A stretch of 64,000 bases of DNA, from contig NZ_CANLCI010000001.1 in the NCBI RefSeq assembly GCF_947489035.1, positions 124,001-188,000 of the forward strand, given 5' to 3'. Below are positions 61,355-64,000 of the stretch, one piece after another. The notes under the pieces are model-generated. The model saw nothing but the letters and a program-made list of their open reading frames with translations. It did not search any database and was not told the DNA's origin. Each line of letters starts with the position of its first letter. Position 1 is the first letter of the stretch. A program made the translations under genes and the position numbers. Origin of the DNA: an uncultured Ferrimonas sp. (GTDB taxonomy: Bacteria > Pseudomonadota > Gammaproteobacteria > Enterobacterales > Shewanellaceae).

Positions 61355-61526
61355 TGGCCGTTGCTGCAACGCAATGCGGCAAAAACGAGGGGTTGTCGTC
61401 ACCTCGGAGGCGCTCGGGATTGCAAAGGGACGAGTCCCTTGCCCGCCGCCGGGCGGTCCCGGCAATGACCTTTATGCCGCAGCTGGTCATGCACAATAAG
61501 TTCAACAGCTAATTGGTACACAGCCC

Positions 61527-61556
61527 AAAAAAACCGACGGCAATGCCGTCGGTTTT
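61527..61556 (-). terminator. Intrinsic terminator of the RTX gene
   Basis: AAAAAAACCGACGGC / GCCGTCGGTTTT pair around AAT, about 30 bases past the stop of the RTX gene. Confidence 0.88.
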
Positions 61557-61585
61557 AGTGAAGTTAGTGTAAACGAAAAAGTGAA

Positions 61586-64000
61586 TTACAAGCCGCCGTT
61601 TTGCTCCTCGTCTGGCTGCAGCGCCATGTCGTTCAGATTCACTTCACTTAAGTCGGAATCGGTCCAGATGGTCACGGTTTCACCGGAATCGTTGGTGAAC
61701 TGGTAGCCTTGGAGCGAATCCACGTCGACCCCTTCGGCTTCATAGCGGGCAACCAGATCCGCATCCATGTCGCCAATATCCAACTCTTGGCTGTAGTTCC
61801 AGCCGCCGCCTTCCAGATTGACTTCGTCCGCCCCCAGCAACAGGAACACATCTTCCATGGCGTCGGTGCTGCCGTCGTTCAGTAAGATCCCATCGCCATC
61901 GGACTCTTGCAGGATCTGTTCCAGCGAGATTTTCACCGAGGTGGCATCCACGCCATCGTCAATGATCAACGCTTCGATGCCATTCACGCCGGCTTCGGTC
62001 ATGTCGATGATGCCATCCCCTTGCGGGCCTGCGGTGAGGATGTCGAAGCCGCTGCCCCCTTGGATCACGGTGTCATTGCTGTCGTACACCAAGGTGTCGT
62101 TGCCTTCGCCGCCATACAGTTCATCCACCCCGCTGCCGCCATCCAGGCTGTCGTTGCCTGCTCCGCCGAACAGTTGGTCGTTGCCACTGCCGCCGGTTAA
62201 GGTGTCGTTGCCCGCTTCGCCAAGCAGCACGTCGTCGTTATTGCCACCATCAAGGGAATCGGCGCCGTCGCCCCCTTGCAGCAGATCGTCACCGGAGCCG
62301 CCGTAGAGTTTGTCATCGCCGCTGCCACCATCAAGATGGTCATTACCGCTTTGGCCGTACAGCTTGTCGTTGCCGTCGCCGCCTTGCAGTTGATCGTTGC
62401 CACTGCCGCCTTTCAGGGTGTCGTTCCCTGCTCCGCCCAACAGCAGATCGTCGCCACTGCCGCCATCCAGATAATCATTACCGGCTTCGCCCTGCAGTTG
62501 GTCGTTACCATCACCGCCGTAGAGCTTATCGTTGCCTTCGCCCCCTTGCAGCAGATCGTCGCCACCGTCGCCGTAGAGTTTGTCGTTACCATCCCCCCCT
62601 TGCAGCAGATCGGTGTCGTCACCACCGCGCAGGGTATCGTCGCCATCGCCACCATAAAGTTCGTCGTAGCCCGCACCGCCTTCAAGGGTGTCGTCACCTG
62701 CGCCACCAAACAGTTTGTCGCTGCCCGCGCCACCGCTGAGGCTGTCGTTGCCGTCGCCGCCATCCAAAATGTCATCGCCGCCACCGGTAACGATGGTGTC
62801 GTTACCCAGGCCACCATAGATAACATTGTTGCCGCCGCTGGAACGGATGCTGTCGTTGCCGTCGCCGCCGTCGATCTGATCATTGCCTGCGCCGGTGGTG
62901 ATGGCGTCATCCCCGGCGCCACCACTGATCACGTTGTGGCCACCGCTCACAGTAATGGTGTCGTCACCTTCCCCGCCGTCGATCTCGTCATTGCCGCTGC
63001 CACTGCTGATGTTGTCGGCGCCAGCGCCACCACTGATCAGGTTATTGCCGCTGCCCGCCACGATGGTGTCATCGCCGTCACCACCGTCGATGGTGTCGTT
63101 GCCGTCGCCACTTTCAATGTTGTTGTTGCCGCTGCCCGCATTGATGGTGTTATTGCCGCCACCCGCCACGATGGTGTCGTCGCCGTCGCCACCATCAATG
63201 ATGTCGTCGCCGCTGCCCGCTTCGATGTTGTCGTTGCCAATGCCTGCGTCGATGGTGTTGTTGCCATCACCAGCAAGAATGGTGTCGTCCCCTTCACCAC
63301 CGGACACCGTATCGTCACCGGCGCCGGCTTCAAGCAGATCGTCACCGCTGCCGCCGATTAAGGTGTCGTTACCGGCACCGGCGATGATGTGATCATCATC
63401 GGCACCGCCATCCAGCACATCGTGGCCATCGCCACCGTCAATGAAATCGCTGCCTGCGCCGCCGCTGATGGTGTCGTTGCCCGCTTCCCCCAGTAAGGTA
63501 TCGGCGCCACTGCCGCCATCAAGGCTGTCGTTACCAGCGCCACCAACCAGTAAGTCGTCGCCATCACCGCCACGAAGGGTATCGGCGCCATCGCCGCCAT
63601 ACAGGGCATCGTCGCCAACGCCGCCGTCGATGGTGTCAGCCCCCACGCCACCGTAGATGGTGTCGTTGCCTTCGCCGCCAAGCAGCGTGTTGCTGCCGAC
63701 TTCACCGTAGATGGTGTCGTCGCCAGCCCCAGCATCAACGGTATCGTTGCCTTCACCGGCGTAGACGGTATCGTCCCCGGCTCCGGTCTCGATGCTGTCG
63801 GCACCGGCACCGCCAAAGACGGTGTCGTTTTGTGCTCCGGTTAAGATGGTGTCATCGCCATCTTCGGCGTAGATCTCTGCCACGCCTTCGGTGTCGGTGA
63901 TGGTGTCGTCACCGGCGCCACCGATCAACACATCGTTACCAGCACCACCGATGATGGTGTCGGCGCCGATGCCGCCTTGCACAAAGTCATCGCCATCACC
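61586..64000 (-). CDS. Very long RTX calcium-repeat protein (5' end outside the window)
   Basis: The visible 804 residues are the C-terminal part; the frame stays open to the right edge (GDGDDF at 64000-63983), so the true start lies beyond. Residues up to about 640 are glycine/aspartate nonapeptides of the RTX type (GGxGxDxLx), roughly seventy units by length, which fold into a calcium-bound beta-roll outside the cell. The last 160 residues are acidic and free of repeats, with Asp-rich helices and an ending NLNDMALQPDEEQNGGL, the place where type I secretion signals lie. Adhesin or secreted enzyme is possible, but the functional N-terminal part is not visible. No secretion genes are in the window. 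Confidence 0.9.
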   Translation of the reverse strand, partial: GDGDDFVQGGIGADTIIGGAGNDVLIGGAGDDTITDTEGVAEIYAEDGDDTILTGAQNDTVFGGAGADSIETGAGDDTVYAGEGNDTVDAGAGDDTIYGEVGSNTLLGGEGNDTIYGGVGADTIDGGVGDDALYGGDGADTLRGGDGDDLLVGGAGNDSLDGGSGADTLLGEAGNDTISGGAGSDFIDGGDGHDVLDGGADDDHIIAGAGNDTLIGGSGDDLLEAGAGDDTVSGGEGDDTILAGDGNNTIDAGIGNDNIEAGSGDDIIDGGDGDDTIVAGGGNNTINAGSGNNNIESGDGNDTIDGGDGDDTIVAGSGNNLISGGAGADNISSGSGNDEIDGGEGDDTITVSGGHNVISGGAGDDAITTGAGNDQIDGGDGNDSIRSSGGNNVIYGGLGNDTIVTGGGDDILDGGDGNDSLSGGAGSDKLFGGAGDDTLEGGAGYDELYGGDGDDTLRGGDDTDLLQGGDGNDKLYGDGGDDLLQGGEGNDKLYGGDGNDQLQGEAGNDYLDGGSGDDLLLGGAGNDTLKGGSGNDQLQGGDGNDKLYGQSGNDHLDGGSGDDKLYGGSGDDLLQGGDGADSLDGGNNDDVLLGEAGNDTLTGGSGNDQLFGGAGNDSLDGGSGVDELYGGEGNDTLVYDSNDTVIQGGSGFDILTAGPQGDGIIDMTEAGVNGIEALIIDDGVDATSVKISLEQILQESDGDGILLNDGSTDAMEDVFLLLGADEVNLEGGGWNYSQELDIGDMDADLVARYEAEGVDVDSLQGYQFTNDSGETVTIWTDSDLSEVNLNDMALQPDEEQNGGL

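Larger units (their letters stand above)
60756..61526. other. Long gene-free stretch with repeats
   Basis: About 770 bases with only short overlapping frames, none with a family match or ribosome site. It contains a copy of the dispersed 30-base repeat (61011-61040, followed by a CCCAAAGGGA hairpin) and a 20-base perfect inverted repeat (61116-61135 with 61335-61354). It looks like eroded or repeat-derived DNA. Confidence 0.5.

Noticed and set aside
61065-61505. 146-codon minus-strand frame in the gene-free stretch
   Set aside because: The translation is Arg/His/Cys-rich with no family pattern, and it spans the inverted repeat; it is more likely chance.
62276-63361. 361-codon plus-strand frame with Val/Ala/Ile repeats
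   Set aside because: It is the antisense reading of the RTX repeat DNA; repeated GGT/GAC codons leave several frames open. No start site or ribosome site supports it.

Overview
The window looks like the chromosome of a marine, metal- and DMSO-respiring gammaproteobacterium of the Shewanella/Ferrimonas type. The grounds are an mtrCAB-type extracellular electron conduit next to feoAB, a second conduit fused to an extracellular DMSO reductase (dmsEFAB), three CymA/NapC-like tetraheme cytochromes, a TorTSR sensory system and gammaproteobacterial housekeeping genes (glnS, yidZ-mdtL, rof, yehS, fhs). The genus is inferred, since no rRNA gene is present.

Left part (1-10.7 kb): after the tail of one gene and a small lipoprotein comes a long minus-strand block. 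A secreted 671-residue protein with a very good Fur box in front of it is followed by a six-gene operon: a b-type-cytochrome-like membrane protein, an FTR1 iron permease, a UGM-like FAD oxidoreductase, a small secreted helical protein, a GT-C-like membrane glycosyltransferase and a beta-propeller/hexaheme cytochrome. I read this as an iron-acquisition locus with unusual redox partners, and it is my best candidate for an undescribed system.

11-26 kb: glnS, two NapC/CymA-like genes (one with an intrinsic terminator in its leader), feoA-feoB, a third CymA-like gene and, divergently, two outer-membrane decaheme lipoproteins, MtrA and MtrB. Together they form a quinol - CymA - MtrA/MtrB - surface cytochrome path beside ferrous-iron uptake.

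26-42 kb: glycerate kinase, a thioredoxin-like secreted protein with an MBL hydrolase, torR, yjdM, a three-gene secreted cluster of unknown function, a ribokinase remnant, divergent torT and torS, mdtL-yidZ, and a zinc-knuckle protein with a GIY-YIG-like end.

42-49.7 kb: dmsE-dmsF-dmsA-dmsB and a TorD-like chaperone gene. The dmsE promoter holds a phased array of TATGAAC boxes, so TorTSR probably drives this DMSO reductase. DmsA carries both a twin-arginine motif and a lipobox, as expected for a surface enzyme.

49.7-53.1 kb is an AT-rich foreign island: two integron-type cassettes with an attC-like site but no integrase, then a Y1/REP-type transposase element with duplicated and inverted ends.

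53-64 kb: a VOC protein, a lone MshA-like pilin, an SPFH protein with rof, yehS, fhs, two GNATs, an 830-base gene-free stretch with repeats, and the C-terminal part of a very long RTX calcium-repeat protein that runs off the right edge.
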